NCBI GenBank assembly: GCA_024684065.1
Contig: JAIKXO010000067.1
Span: 10,445 to 74,444 of the forward strand
Direction: 5' to 3'
Source of the DNA: Lachnospiraceae bacterium
Lineage (GTDB): Bacteria > Bacillota_A > Clostridia > Lachnospirales > Lachnospiraceae
DNA length: 64,000 nucleotides
Made by a program: the position numbers and the translations under genes. Each line of letters starts with the position of its first letter. Position 1 is the stretch's first letter. The notes beneath the pieces were generated by a model, which was not told the DNA's origin, did no database searches, and saw nothing but the letters and a program-made list of their open reading frames with translations. Below are positions 9,309-18,422 of this stretch, one piece after another.

Positions 9309-9339
9309 GCCCTTTGCTCAAGGCAAGGGGCTTTATTTT
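9309..9339 (+). terminator. Rho-independent terminator after sepF
   Basis: A nine-base stem (GCCCTTTGC at 9309-9317 with GCAAGGGGC at 9323-9331, one G-T pair) with a five-base loop is followed by TTATTTT. It would end the hlyD-yggS-sepF transcript. Confidence 0.7.
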
Positions 9340-9542
9340 GCGCGATAAATCCGTCAAGCGCGCGCCGTGCATGCACGGGCGCGCATTTGACGGATAACGC
9401 GGCAATTGGACAGGTTTATCCTGGCCGAGTGTGTGATAGCTCGTCAAGCGCGCACCGTGCTTGCACGAGCGCGCATTTGACGGATAACGCGGCAATCGGA
9501 CAGGTTTATCCTGGCCGAGTGCGCGATAAATCCGTCAAGCGC
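9340..9542. repeat. Tandem 90-base palindromic repeats between sepF and aroB
   Basis: Two full units start at 9340 and 9431 and a partial third starts at 9521, giving periods of 91 and 90 bases. Each full unit holds a 39-base imperfect palindrome that begins GTCAAGCGCGC and ends GCGCGCATTTGAC, with a core around CCGTGCATGCACGG in copy 1, followed by a second inverted repeat around GGACAGGTTTATCCTGGCC. The segment is more GC-rich than its surroundings. Short open frames that cross it consist only of repeated sequence and are not genes. Confidence 0.85.
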
Positions 9543-9555
9543 CATGAGGAAAGCT

Positions 9556-10656
9556 ATGGATTCAAGACTTGAAGTATATTTAAATAATGACAAGTGCTAT
9601 GATATTGTGATAGAGGATTCCTTTGCGAGGCTTCGGGAAGAGCTTTTAAAGCTTTATGACACAAAGCGAAAGCTGTGCGTCATTACCGATTCTAATGTAT
9701 CCGGACTGTATGCCGAAGAGGTGAAAAAGGATCTTTTGGGGAGCTTTGAAACCGTTAAGACATTTGTGTTTCAGGCGGGAGAAGAGAGTAAAAACCTTGA
9801 AACGGTATCGGATGCGTACCGGTTTCTTATTGAAAACGGTTTCAACAGAAGGGATGTCATAATTGCCTTAGGCGGCGGGGTTACAGGGGACCTTTCGGGC
9901 TTTACCGCGGCGACATATATGAGGGGGATCGATTTCGTCCAGATACCCACAACGCTTCTTTCCATGGCGGATTCAAGCATAGGTGGCAAAACCGGTGTTG
10001 ATTTTAATGCTTACAAAAATATGGTCGGAGCCTTTTATATGCCCAAATTGGTTTACATAAATATTTCAACCTTATCATCCCTGGACGCAAGGCAGTTTTC
10101 ATCGGGGATGGCAGAGGTATTAAAGGCAGGGCTTATTAAAAACGGCGCTTTCTATGAGTGGCTTATCAACAATTTTAATCCCATTACCGAAAGAGAGCCT
10201 GATTTTCTCAGAAAAATGATCTACGAAAGCGTCAGGATAAAACGAGATGTAGTTTCTCAGGATCCTTATGAAAAAGGCGAGAGGGCGCTGCTTAATTTCG
10301 GCCATACCTTAGGGCATGCCATCGAAAAGTTCTATGATCTCAGGCTTTCCCACGGGGAATGCGTGGCGCTCGGAAGCTGTGCCGCGGCTTTCATCTCATA
10401 TAAACGGGGGCTTATAGAGATGGAGGATTACTACGAGATCAGGGATATGTTCGTTCCCTTCGGTCTCCCTATCTCGGCAGAAGGCATGGATAAGGAAAAG
10501 ATAGCCGCCCTGACCGCTTCGGATAAAAAGAATGACGAGGCAGGGCTTAAGTTCATCCTGCTTAAAGGGATAGGAAATGCCGTAATAGTAAGAGACGTAT
10601 CCGTGGACGAAATGCTTCTTGCTCTCTCGGAGCTTGAATATGATGATGAAAAATAA
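9556..10656 (+). CDS. aroB: 3-dehydroquinate synthase
   Basis: Cyclises DAHP to 3-dehydroquinate, step two of the shikimate pathway, using NAD and a divalent metal. Family motifs present are VIALGGGVTGDLSGFTAATY, QIPTTLLSMADSSIGGKTG, the metal-binding LNFGHTLGHAIE and LSHGECVALG. The length of 366 residues is normal. The ATG at 9556 is preferred to one at 9544 because GAGGA (9546-9550) lies at a proper distance. The last repeat unit of the preceding tandem array runs almost into the start codon. No other shikimate genes are nearby. Confidence 0.94.
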   Translation: MDSRLEVYLNNDKCYDIVIEDSFARLREELLKLYDTKRKLCVITDSNVSGLYAEEVKKDLLGSFETVKTFVFQAGEESKNLETVSDAYRFLIENGFNRRDVIIALGGGVTGDLSGFTAATYMRGIDFVQIPTTLLSMADSSIGGKTGVDFNAYKNMVGAFYMPKLVYINISTLSSLDARQFSSGMAEVLKAGLIKNGAFYEWLINNFNPITEREPDFLRKMIYESVRIKRDVVSQDPYEKGERALLNFGHTLGHAIEKFYDLRLSHGECVALGSCAAAFISYKRGLIEMEDYYEIRDMFVPFGLPISAEGMDKEKIAALTASDKKNDEAGLKFILLKGIGNAVIVRDVSVDEMLLALSELEYDDEK

Positions 10657-10878
10657 TGAATAAATATTGAGCGAAGATATAAAAAAATTTTAAGAATATT
10701 AGGATGCGGATAGGATTTACCGGATTAGATCCTTTATTGCACAGAATTTGTAAAAATGCACACGTTTCTGCCATGTTTTATAAAAATAGAATTACTGTAA
10801 AACAGGGAATGTGTACAGATCAACAATAAGAAGAGTGATCGCATGAGCCGCTTCAGGCCGTGCGGGGAGTGAAGCTTT

Positions 10879-11403
10879 ATGAACAGGACTTTCAGGATAC
10901 TTTTAGATATCATGCTTATGCTGGGGCTGGTCTTTATAGACCTGCTTACAAAAAAAGCCGCCGAGGCAAATCTGATGGACAAACCCGCTTTTGAACTGAT
11001 CCCGGGAATTCTTGAGCTTTATTATCTCCCGGGAGGAAATACCGGTGCCGCCTGGGGACTTCTGTCCGGTCATCAGGTTTTTTTCATTATTGTTTCCGTT
11101 GTCGTGGTATTATGCATACTGTTTTTGATAATACGGCTTCCGGACGGAGACAAATATACGGATCTGAGGGTATTGCTTGTCTTTATCGCAGCCGGAGGCA
11201 TCGGAAATATGATCGACAGACTGACGCTAAACTCTGTCAGGGACTTTATTTATATCAAGGCTATCAACTTTCCGATATTCAATGTCGCCGACATGTATGT
11301 TTCCTGTTCCATCGTGATCCTGATGCTTCTGCTGATCTTCAAATATAAGGATGAGGATCTGGAAGCGCTGAAGGAAGAGATAAGATTTAAGAAAAAGAAT
11401 TAA
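10879..11403 (+). CDS. lspA: Lipoprotein signal peptidase (signal peptidase II)
   Basis: Membrane aspartyl protease that cleaves prolipoprotein signal peptides, needed for the many lipoproteins in this window. The 174 residues include four hydrophobic segments. The catalytic Asp pair is seen in GGIGNMIDRL (Asp113) and FNVADMYVS (Asp138). The start has a GGGGAG site upstream. The 222-base gap before it holds no gene; no convincing promoter was found there. The gene lies 14 bases before rluD, a widespread pairing. Confidence 0.94.
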   Translation: MNRTFRILLDIMLMLGLVFIDLLTKKAAEANLMDKPAFELIPGILELYYLPGGNTGAAWGLLSGHQVFFIIVSVVVVLCILFLIIRLPDGDKYTDLRVLLVFIAAGGIGNMIDRLTLNSVRDFIYIKAINFPIFNVADMYVSCSIVILMLLLIFKYKDEDLEALKEEIRFKKKN

Positions 11404-11417
11404 AAAAAATTAAGATA

Positions 11418-12338
11418 ATGAACGAGTATTCATTTGAGGTTTATGACGAATATGCGGGAATAAGGGTAGACAGATATCTTTCCCTTTCCTGTGAGGAGCT
11501 TTCCCGTTCCTATATCCAGAAGCTTATAAAAGACAATGCCGTCCTTATTGACGGAAGACCATGCAAATCAAGCACCGTCCTAAAGGAAGGAGATAACGTC
11601 TCCGTATCTGTCCCCGAGGCGGTCATCCCCGATATCCTGCCTGAAGACATTCCCTTAGATATCCTGTATGAAGATGATGACGTCATTGTTGTCAACAAAC
11701 CGAAGGGTATGGTCGTGCATCCCGGCGCCGGCCACTATAACGGGACACTCGTTAATGCCCTTATGTATCACTGCACTTCGCTTTCGGGGATCAATGGCGT
11801 ACTCCGTCCAGGGATAGTGCATCGTATAGACAAGGACACCACAGGGGCCGTTATTGCCTGTAAGAATGACATTTCACACAAAAGCATCGCCGATCAGCTT
11901 AAGGAGCATTCTGTCGACCGGGAGTATATCGCGATCGTGCATGGCAATATCTGCGAAGATTCCGGGACGATCGATGCCCCTATAGGAAGGGATCACAGGG
12001 AACGGAAAAAAATGGCCGTTGATTTTAACGATGGCAAAGAAGCGGTCACCACGTTTACGGTTCTTGAGAGATTCAGTCAGTTCACCTTTATAAAATGCAG
12101 GCTCAGGACAGGACGCACTCATCAGATCAGGGTTCACATGGCATATCTGAAACACCCTATACTCGGGGATCAGGTTTATTCAAACTCGAGATCACGGTAC
12201 AACCTGACCGGGCAGACCCTCCACGCAAGGACACTTGGCTTTACGCATCCGGTAAGCGGTGAAAGGATACTTACCGAAGCCCCGGTTCCGGATTATTTCA
12301 ACAGGGTACTTAACGACCTGCGAATAAAGAATCAGTAA
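11418..12338 (+). CDS. rluD: RluA/RluD-family 23S rRNA pseudouridine synthase
   Basis: Isomerises uridine to pseudouridine in RNA. An S4 RNA-binding domain covers about residues 12-75 (GIRVDRYLSLSCEELSRSYIQKLI), and the catalytic domain follows with VVNKPKGMVVHPG and the motif HRIDKDTTG, whose Asp138 is the catalytic residue. RTGRTHQIRVHMAYLKHPILGD is also typical. The length of 306 residues fits the RluD subgroup; the exact target uridines cannot be read from sequence. Confidence 0.92.
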   Translation: MNEYSFEVYDEYAGIRVDRYLSLSCEELSRSYIQKLIKDNAVLIDGRPCKSSTVLKEGDNVSVSVPEAVIPDILPEDIPLDILYEDDDVIVVNKPKGMVVHPGAGHYNGTLVNALMYHCTSLSGINGVLRPGIVHRIDKDTTGAVIACKNDISHKSIADQLKEHSVDREYIAIVHGNICEDSGTIDAPIGRDHRERKKMAVDFNDGKEAVTTFTVLERFSQFTFIKCRLRTGRTHQIRVHMAYLKHPILGDQVYSNSRSRYNLTGQTLHARTLGFTHPVSGERILTEAPVPDYFNRVLNDLRIKNQ

Positions 12339-12379
12339 AGAATAAATAAAAAAATGGTGAATAATCAGAGGTCTATACC

Positions 12380-12408
12380 TTGACGTATACAGGGCGTTTA
12401 TGATAAAA
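12380..12408 (+). promoter_or_regulatory. Likely promoter of the DUF3798 transporter operon
   Basis: TTGACG at 12380-12385 is followed after 16 bases by GATAAA (12402-12407, inside TGATAAAAT). It lies about 80 bases before the binding-lipoprotein start at 12487. Because the frame is open upstream to 12400, this promoter also argues against the longer start. Confidence 0.55.
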
Positions 12409-12486
12409 TTTTTTAGTGTTTTTGTTGCCGGGAGTGATAATGCTTCATTGTCCGGCGATGTATCATTAATAAATATGGAGGCAAAA

Positions 12487-13809
12487 ATGAAAAGAAAAAT
12501 TGCAGCATTAGTAATGGGTTTGGCTATGGCTGCCCTCACTGCCTGCGGCGGCGCGGCCGGCACGGCACAGATTTCAACGGTTGAGCCTGCTGAGACTACT
12601 GAAGAGGCCGTTGAAGCCGAAGAAAAGGATGAGGCAGATACAGAGGACAAGGCAGATGCGGATGCGGAGAGCACCGATGCCGAGGCCGAGGCTTCAGGCG
12701 ATTACCATATCGGTATCGTAACAGGTTCCGTTTCTCAGTCAGAAGATGACAGACGTGGAGCAGAGGCTTTCCAGGAGATGTATGGCGAAGACAGAGTAAA
12801 GCTTGCCATTTATCCCGATAACTTTACCGAAGAGCTTGAGACGACTATCCAGACTATAGTAAACCTTTCAGATGACCCCGATATGAAGGCCATCATCGTA
12901 AACCAGGCTATCCCCGGAACCACCGAGGCTTTCCGTCAGATAAAGGAAAGAAGGCCTGACATCCTCTGTATCGCAGGAGAATCCCATGAGGATCTTCCCG
13001 AGATCGGCAGTGCGGCAGATCTTGTCTGCAACAACGATTTCGTTGCAAGAGGATATCTTATCATCCGCACAGCTCATGAGCTTGGATGCGATACCTTTGT
13101 CCACATTTCATTCCCTCGTCATATGTCCTATGAGACCATGAGCCGCCGTGTTGCGATCATGAAGGCAGCCTGCGAGGAGTTCGGAATGAGTTTCGAAATG
13201 GAGACAGCTCCCGATCCGACCACCGATGTCGGCGTAGCCGGTGCACAGGCTTACATCTTAGAGCATGTTCCCGAGTGGGTTGAGAAGTACGGCACAAATT
13301 CAGCTTACTTCTGTACAAACGATGCTCATACGGAGCCTCTTCTTAAGCAGCTTTTAGAGTATGGCGGATACTTCATCGAGGCAGACCTTCCTTCACCTCT
13401 TATGGGCTATCCCGGAGCTCTGGGACTTGACCTCACCGCAGAGGCAGGCGACTTCGAGAAGATCCTTGCAAAGGTTGAAGAAGCCATCTGTGAGAAGGGC
13501 GGAGAAGGACGTTTCGGAACCTGGGCTTATTCCTATGGTTACACCGTATCTGCAGGTCTTGCACAGCATGCAATGAACGTTATCGACGGAACCAGCGAAC
13601 TTGAAGATATTGATGATATCGCAAAGGCTTACCAGGTATTCTCACCTAACGCGGCTTGGAACGGATCCAACTATACAAACGTTGAGACCGGCGTTAAGTC
13701 AGATAATGTATTCCTTGTATACCAGGATACATATATCATGGGCAATCCCGGACATTACATGGGATCAACGGAAGTTGAAGTTCCTGAGAAGTACTTCACG
13801 ATCAAGTAA
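12487..13809 (+). CDS. DUF3798-type substrate-binding lipoprotein of an ABC transporter
   Basis: Predicted extracellular ligand-binding protein for the transporter encoded just downstream. The ATG at 12487 has GGAGG at 12477-12481 and gives a lipoprotein signal peptide (MKRKIAALVMGLAMAALTAC). An acidic Glu/Asp/Ala-rich spacer (about residues 25-72) leads into a two-lobed periplasmic-binding fold: YHIGIVTGSVSQSEDDRRGAE at the start, then MKAIIVNQAIPGTTEAFRQI, and PLMGYPGALG near the end. This pattern matches the family annotated DUF3798. The ligand is not known. Codon use is strongly biased, as expected for a highly expressed binding protein. Confidence 0.82.
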   Translation: MKRKIAALVMGLAMAALTACGGAAGTAQISTVEPAETTEEAVEAEEKDEADTEDKADADAESTDAEAEASGDYHIGIVTGSVSQSEDDRRGAEAFQEMYGEDRVKLAIYPDNFTEELETTIQTIVNLSDDPDMKAIIVNQAIPGTTEAFRQIKERRPDILCIAGESHEDLPEIGSAADLVCNNDFVARGYLIIRTAHELGCDTFVHISFPRHMSYETMSRRVAIMKAACEEFGMSFEMETAPDPTTDVGVAGAQAYILEHVPEWVEKYGTNSAYFCTNDAHTEPLLKQLLEYGGYFIEADLPSPLMGYPGALGLDLTAEAGDFEKILAKVEEAICEKGGEGRFGTWAYSYGYTVSAGLAQHAMNVIDGTSELEDIDDIAKAYQVFSPNAAWNGSNYTNVETGVKSDNVFLVYQDTYIMGNPGHYMGSTEVEVPEKYFTIK

Positions 13810-13920
13810 ATTTAATACTATGATGGGATTTTATTCCATAAATCCATTATCAGCAAAAATCTTCAGGTTTTTGTGTTATAAAGTTTCAGGGAAATAGTTA
13901 TTATTTGCCGGAAAACTTTG

Positions 13921-14040
13921 CAGGGAAAGGGGCGGTTTTGCCCCTTTCCCTGTGTAAGGAGTTTGTATCAACAGACTTTGTCCTTTTTAGCGTATTTTGA
14001 GGCAAGGAAGCAAAAGATAAACAGGTTTTGTTTCTTTGCC
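13921..14040. repeat. Three intergenic hairpins between binding-protein and ATPase genes
   Basis: The 311-base gap 13810-14120 holds no gene. It contains a perfect 12-base stem (13921-13932 with 13941-13952, beginning CAGGGAAAGGGG), a seven-base stem AGTTTGT/ACAGACT around 13960-13978, and a 15-base stem with two G-T pairs (14001-14015 with 14026-14040). None has a clean T-run directly behind it, so they look more like mRNA stabilisers or attenuators that raise binding-protein output relative to the ATPase and permeases. The second hairpin recurs at 35829. Confidence 0.7.
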
Positions 14041-14120
14041 GCAAGGTGCGCGTTTATCGATTAACGTGATTTTCGAAGCAGATCACGGATGATTACAATT
14101 ATGTATTGAAAGGATCTGAC

Positions 14121-15710
14121 ATGGATAATTCAAAAGCCCCCTTATTGGAGCTTAAAAATATCAAAAAGGATTTCTTCGGGAACCAGGTGCTTATGGATAT
14201 AAACCTTTCCCTTAAGGAAGGAGAGGTAATAGGCCTTGTCGGTGAGAACGGAGCGGGAAAATCGACCCTCATGAAGATCGTCTTCGGCGCAGACGTTATC
14301 AGGGAGACCGGAGGCTACACGGGGGATATCCTGATCAACGGTAAAAAGGCTGTCTTCAATACTCCCTTTGATGCCTTAGAGGCAGGGATAGGCATGGTGC
14401 ACCAGGAATTTTCTCTTATTCCGGGCTTTTCCTCCACAGAGAACATCCTTTTAAACAGGGAACCCAAAAAGAAAAATGTGATAGGAGAGATCTTCGGCGA
14501 GAGGATGGGAACCCTTGACAGGAACGAGATGCATGAGAAGGCTCACGAAGCTATCGGTAAAATGGGCATCCATATTGATGCTGATATGCTGATAAAGGAT
14601 ATGCCCGTCGGCCATAAGCAGTTTACCGAGATAGCGAGGGAGCTCTCAAAGGATAATATGAAGATCCTGATACTGGATGAGCCTACAGCCGTGCTCACCG
14701 AGAAAGAGGCGGAGATCCTTTTAGAGTCGATAAAGGGAATGGCCGAAAGAGGCATAGCAGTCATCTTTATTACACACAGGCTTCATGAGATCCTTTCAGT
14801 CTGTGACCGTGTAGTTGTTATGAGAGACGGTTATCTGGTAGAGGATGTTCCGGCTAAGGATACTGACGTTTCCCAGATTACGAAATGGATGGTCGGCCGT
14901 CAGGTGGATACATCCTCAAATAAAGAGGTGCGGGACAGTTCGGGGCTAAATACCATAATGTCCGTAAAAAGACTGTGGGTAGATATGCCGGGAGAGACCG
15001 TCAGGGATGTGAGCTTTGAGGTCAAGGAAGGGGAGATCCTCGGGATCGGCGGACTGGCCGGCCAGGGGAAGCTCGGGATCCCCAACGGCATCATGGGGCT
15101 TTATGAAGCCGGAGGCACCGTGGTTTTTGACGGGCACGAGATACCTTTAAACAATCCGAGGAGATGCCTGGATTCTTCCATTGCCTTCGTATCGGAGGAC
15201 AGAAGAGGCGTCGGGCTCCTGCTTGACGAGACTTTAGGCTGGAACATCGCTTTTCCCGCCATGCAGATACAGAACAAGTTCCTTAAGAATTATCTCGGAG
15301 GACTTGTTAAATGGCGTGATGAGAAGGCTATCGAGGAGATAACGCAAAAATATATAGCTGAACTGGCAATAAAATGTACCGGGACAAAGCAGAAGGCAAA
15401 GGAGCTTTCGGGAGGCAACCAGCAGAAGATCTGCCTTGCCAAGGCCTTTGCGCTGCAGCCGAGGCTCTTATTCGTTTCCGAGCCCACAAGGGGTATAGAT
15501 GTAGGCGCAAAAGCCCTCGTCCTTCAGGCGCTTAAGACATTTAACAGGGAAAACGGGGTCACGGTTGTGATGATCTCCTCGGAGCTTGAAGAGCTCAGAC
15601 AGGTATGCGACCGGATAGCGATCGTATCCGGGGGGAAGATAGCGCAGATCCTTCCTGCGGATCATCCTTCCGAGGAATTCGGAATGCTTATGGTAAGCCA
15701 GGTAAGGTAG
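14121..15710 (+). CDS. ABC transporter ATP-binding protein with two nucleotide-binding domains
   Basis: Powers the transporter formed with the next two permeases; cytoplasmic. It has the tandem architecture of sugar/nucleoside importers (RbsA/MglA type). Domain 1 has GENGAGKST (Walker A), LILDEPTAVLTEKE (Walker B region) and FITHRL; its signature stretch MPVGHKQFTEIAREL departs from LSGGQ, as usual in this group. Domain 2 has a degenerate Walker A (GLAGQGKLG), a full signature LSGGNQQK and VSEPTRGIDVGAKA. The ATG at 14121 with AAAGGA upstream is preferred to a TTG at 14106. Confidence 0.92.
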   Translation: MDNSKAPLLELKNIKKDFFGNQVLMDINLSLKEGEVIGLVGENGAGKSTLMKIVFGADVIRETGGYTGDILINGKKAVFNTPFDALEAGIGMVHQEFSLIPGFSSTENILLNREPKKKNVIGEIFGERMGTLDRNEMHEKAHEAIGKMGIHIDADMLIKDMPVGHKQFTEIARELSKDNMKILILDEPTAVLTEKEAEILLESIKGMAERGIAVIFITHRLHEILSVCDRVVVMRDGYLVEDVPAKDTDVSQITKWMVGRQVDTSSNKEVRDSSGLNTIMSVKRLWVDMPGETVRDVSFEVKEGEILGIGGLAGQGKLGIPNGIMGLYEAGGTVVFDGHEIPLNNPRRCLDSSIAFVSEDRRGVGLLLDETLGWNIAFPAMQIQNKFLKNYLGGLVKWRDEKAIEEITQKYIAELAIKCTGTKQKAKELSGGNQQKICLAKAFALQPRLLFVSEPTRGIDVGAKALVLQALKTFNRENGVTVVMISSELEELRQVCDRIAIVSGGKIAQILPADHPSEEFGMLMVSQVR

Positions 15711-15720
15711 GAGGAATAAA

Positions 15721-16791
15721 ATGAACGAAACAGCTGAAAAGAAAAGCATAAAGGAAAACCTCCGCGACTTTGCAAAGAGCTTCGGACTGCCGAGGCTTAT
15801 CATAGCCGGTTTTCTGTTGTTACTGTATATCATGGCTCCGATCGTCGGAGCGGATCTGCCGACCCAGATCACAAATACGATAAACCGCTTCACCTGGAAT
15901 GCGATAATGGTGCTTGCGATGGTACCGATGGTGCATTCAGGCTGCGGACTGAATTTCGGGCTTCCTCTCGGCATAATTTCCGGTCTTCTGGGAGCGACGC
16001 TTTCCATAGAATTCGGTTTCACGGGCGGGTTTTCATTTGTAATGGCTATGCTTCTCGCAACGCCCTTTGCGCTTTTGCTCGGGACCGGATACGGATGGCT
16101 TTTAAACAAGATAAAGGGAGGGGAGATGATGATAGCCACCTATGTGGGCTTCTCATCAGTTTCCTTCATGTGCATGATGTGGCTCTTGCTTCCCTATCAC
16201 AGCCCGAACATGGTCTGGGGACTTGCCGGGAAAGGTCTTCGTACCACGATCTCCTTAGAGGGCTATTACAGCCAGGCGCTTGCAAGCATCCTCCAGATAA
16301 AGATAGGAAATCTCGTTATCCCCACTGGGACGATCATTTTCTTTGCCCTGTTTGCTTTCGGAATGTGGGCCTTCCTTCATACAAAGACAGGCACGGCCAT
16401 GACTGCCGTGGGTTCAAACCCCGTATTCGCGAGGGCATCCGGAATCAATGTTGATAAAATGAGACTTCTGTCTGTTGTGCTTTCGACCTGGCTTGCGGCG
16501 ATCGGAATCCTGGTTTATGAGCAGGGCTTCGGTTTCATACAGCTTTACATGGCTCCCTTCTATATGGCGCTTCCGGCCGTGTCGGCGATACTCATAGGCG
16601 GGGCGAGCGTGAACAAGGCTTCGATCGCGAACGTCATAATCGGAACGTTTCTGTTCCAGGGAATAGTTACCATGACCCCTACTGTCATGAATAATATGGT
16701 TCACATGGACATGAGCGAGGTTGTGAGGATCATAGTATCCCAGGGCATGATCCTTTATGCTCTGACCAGGAAAACGGAGGGCGGAAGATGA
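15721..16791 (+). CDS. ABC transporter permease 1 (BPD_transp_2 / branched-chain-sugar type)
   Basis: Integral membrane subunit of 356 residues with about nine hydrophobic segments. Features of the family are GLNFGLPLGIISGLLG near residue 78, the coupling region TGTAMTAVGSNPVFARASGINVDKMR (Gly-Ser-Asn-Pro then Ala-x-x-x-Gly) and ILIGGASVNKASIANVIIGTFLFQGI. It starts 10 bases after the ATPase gene behind GGAGGA and overlaps the next permease by four bases, so translation is probably coupled. Confidence 0.9.
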   Translation: MNETAEKKSIKENLRDFAKSFGLPRLIIAGFLLLLYIMAPIVGADLPTQITNTINRFTWNAIMVLAMVPMVHSGCGLNFGLPLGIISGLLGATLSIEFGFTGGFSFVMAMLLATPFALLLGTGYGWLLNKIKGGEMMIATYVGFSSVSFMCMMWLLLPYHSPNMVWGLAGKGLRTTISLEGYYSQALASILQIKIGNLVIPTGTIIFFALFAFGMWAFLHTKTGTAMTAVGSNPVFARASGINVDKMRLLSVVLSTWLAAIGILVYEQGFGFIQLYMAPFYMALPAVSAILIGGASVNKASIANVIIGTFLFQGIVTMTPTVMNNMVHMDMSEVVRIIVSQGMILYALTRKTEGGR

Positions 16792-17915
16792 GTACGAATA
16801 AAAAGAGTCTTAACATAAACCCCGTAGAGCTTTTAAAGAACAATCCTGTTCCCATAATGTTCGTGGTGATCTGCGCGGTCTGTATCCCGCTTTCCGGATT
16901 CTCACCGAGCTATCTTTTCAATGAGATAGTTACGAGAATGGGCAGGAACACCTTCCTGATTTTGAGCCTTCTCATACCCATAATGGCGGGCATGGGTCTT
17001 AACTTCGGAATGACCCTCGGCGCGATGGCTGGAGAGATAGGACTTATCTTAGTCTGTGACTGGCAGATAGTCGGGATCCCCGCCATGGTGCTTGCGGTGA
17101 TCATATCTCTTCCGATAGCCATAGGCCTCGGGGTCTTCTGCGGGAAGATCCTTAATATGGCCAAGGGACGTGAGATGATAACAAGCTATATTATGAGCTT
17201 CTTCATAAACGGTATCTATCAGATGGTAGTACTGTATATGATGGGACCGGTGATCCCCATAAAGCATTCAAGCATTAAGCTTCCGAGAGGATACGGAATC
17301 CGTAATACGGTCAGTCTTCTTTCAATGCGCCAGAAGCTTGACAGGCTTATCCCATTAAGGATATTCGGGGCGGATATTCCGGTAATGACCTTCGTGATCA
17401 TCGCCCTTTTATGCTTCTTCATCATCTGGTTCAGGAAGACAAAGCTTGGCCAGGACATGAGGGCGGTAGGCCAGGACATGGAAGTATCAAAGGATGCAGG
17501 AATTGATGTGGAGAGGACAAGGATAATCTCAATCGTGATCTCTACAATACTTGCAGATATCGGAATGGTCATATATCTTCAGAACATGGGCAATATCGCA
17601 ACCTACAGCTCCCATTCGCAGATCGGAATGTTCTGTATAGCGGCACTCCTTGTAGGAGGAGCTTCCGTTGACAAGGCTTCGATAGGGAATGTGTTCCTTG
17701 GCGTTATATTGTTCCACATGATGTTTATCGTGGCTCCGGCGGCAGGCGCAAAGATTACCGGCGATTCCATGATAGGCGAATACTTCCGAGTATTTGTTTC
17801 CTATGCGGTAATAACAATAGCCCTTGTCATGTATGAGACCAAAAAGCGCAGAGCCAGAAGCCAGGCAGGAGAGCAGCTAAGGCTCGAACAGCAGCAGAGC
17901 GGAGGTGAGGCGTAA
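16788..17915 (+). CDS. ABC transporter permease 2 (BPD_transp_2 type)
   Basis: Second membrane subunit, 375 residues, partner of the preceding permease. Key stretches parallel permease 1: GLNFGMTLGAMAGEIG, the coupling region LGQDMRAVGQDMEVSKDAGIDVERTR and LLVGGASVDKASIGNVFLGVILFHMMF. The start overlaps the previous stop (ATGA) and the stop overlaps the next start (TAATG). The charged C-terminal tail (KKRRARSQAGEQLRLEQQQ) is cytoplasmic by prediction. Two different permeases imply a heterodimeric channel. Confidence 0.9.
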   Translation: MSTNKKSLNINPVELLKNNPVPIMFVVICAVCIPLSGFSPSYLFNEIVTRMGRNTFLILSLLIPIMAGMGLNFGMTLGAMAGEIGLILVCDWQIVGIPAMVLAVIISLPIAIGLGVFCGKILNMAKGREMITSYIMSFFINGIYQMVVLYMMGPVIPIKHSSIKLPRGYGIRNTVSLLSMRQKLDRLIPLRIFGADIPVMTFVIIALLCFFIIWFRKTKLGQDMRAVGQDMEVSKDAGIDVERTRIISIVISTILADIGMVIYLQNMGNIATYSSHSQIGMFCIAALLVGGASVDKASIGNVFLGVILFHMMFIVAPAAGAKITGDSMIGEYFRVFVSYAVITIALVMYETKKRRARSQAGEQLRLEQQQSGGEA

Positions 17916-18376
17916 TGAATAAACGGACTCTTTTATTCAGGGGAGGGCTTATTCTTGTCCTTATTATCATAGCCGCACTCATGTTTGTGATCGGAAGGGG
18001 TCATACAGTATATTTTGACAATAAGGCTATCGAATATGACGGAAAAAAGGTAGAGGCTCCGTATAAGATAGAGGTGAATGTGGGCGGTGAGAGGGTTGCA
18101 AAGCTCTACGAGGATGAACGCGGAATGGCTTCAACCATGGGCCAGAATTTTTCCATGATAGTCGAGATAACGCAGGAAAAAGGAGGGAATCCCGTTTCCT
18201 CCGCGATCACGTTAACGCTTCCGTACAGCATGGATGGGATCATCCTGAATATACCCGCCATGATGGCAGGGCTTTCTCCCGACGCGTATCTGACGGAATT
18301 TATACCGACTCCCGAGACCGAGGAAGAGGTTGTCGAGGAGATCGTCACTGATGAGTTTGCGCTGGAAGATGTATAA
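17915..18376 (+). CDS. Small membrane-anchored protein encoded with the transporter
   Basis: A 153-residue protein with one N-terminal membrane segment (about residues 8-26, LFRGGLILVLIIIAALMFVI) and an outside domain. The outside part reads like a small beta-sandwich (HTVYFDNKAIEYDGKKVEAPYKIEV ... ITLTLPYSMDGIILNIPAMMAGL), followed by an acidic tail (ETEEEVVEEIV). I do not recognise a function. The start overlaps the permease stop by one base, so it is almost certainly part of the same transporter operon and may be an accessory subunit. Confidence 0.75.
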   Translation: MNKRTLLFRGGLILVLIIIAALMFVIGRGHTVYFDNKAIEYDGKKVEAPYKIEVNVGGERVAKLYEDERGMASTMGQNFSMIVEITQEKGGNPVSSAITLTLPYSMDGIILNIPAMMAGLSPDAYLTEFIPTPETEEEVVEEIVTDEFALEDV

Positions 18377-18422
18377 GTATTTATAAGCATCTGTTTTTTC
18401 CTGTTTTTTATGCGGTGCTCGG

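Noticed and set aside
9340..9542. Possible CRISPR array
   Set aside because: Units are about 90 bases, adjacent without unique spacers, and palindromic throughout; no cas genes are present.
9140..9572. Open frames crossing the tandem palindromes (9140-9397, 9304-9495 minus, 9387-9572)
   Set aside because: They consist of sepF antiframe or repeated palindromic sequence, have no ribosome binding sites and repeat the same peptide twice.
14106..14120. TTG start for the ABC ATPase
   Set aside because: ATG 14121 has AAAGGA at a better distance and gives the usual family N-terminus.
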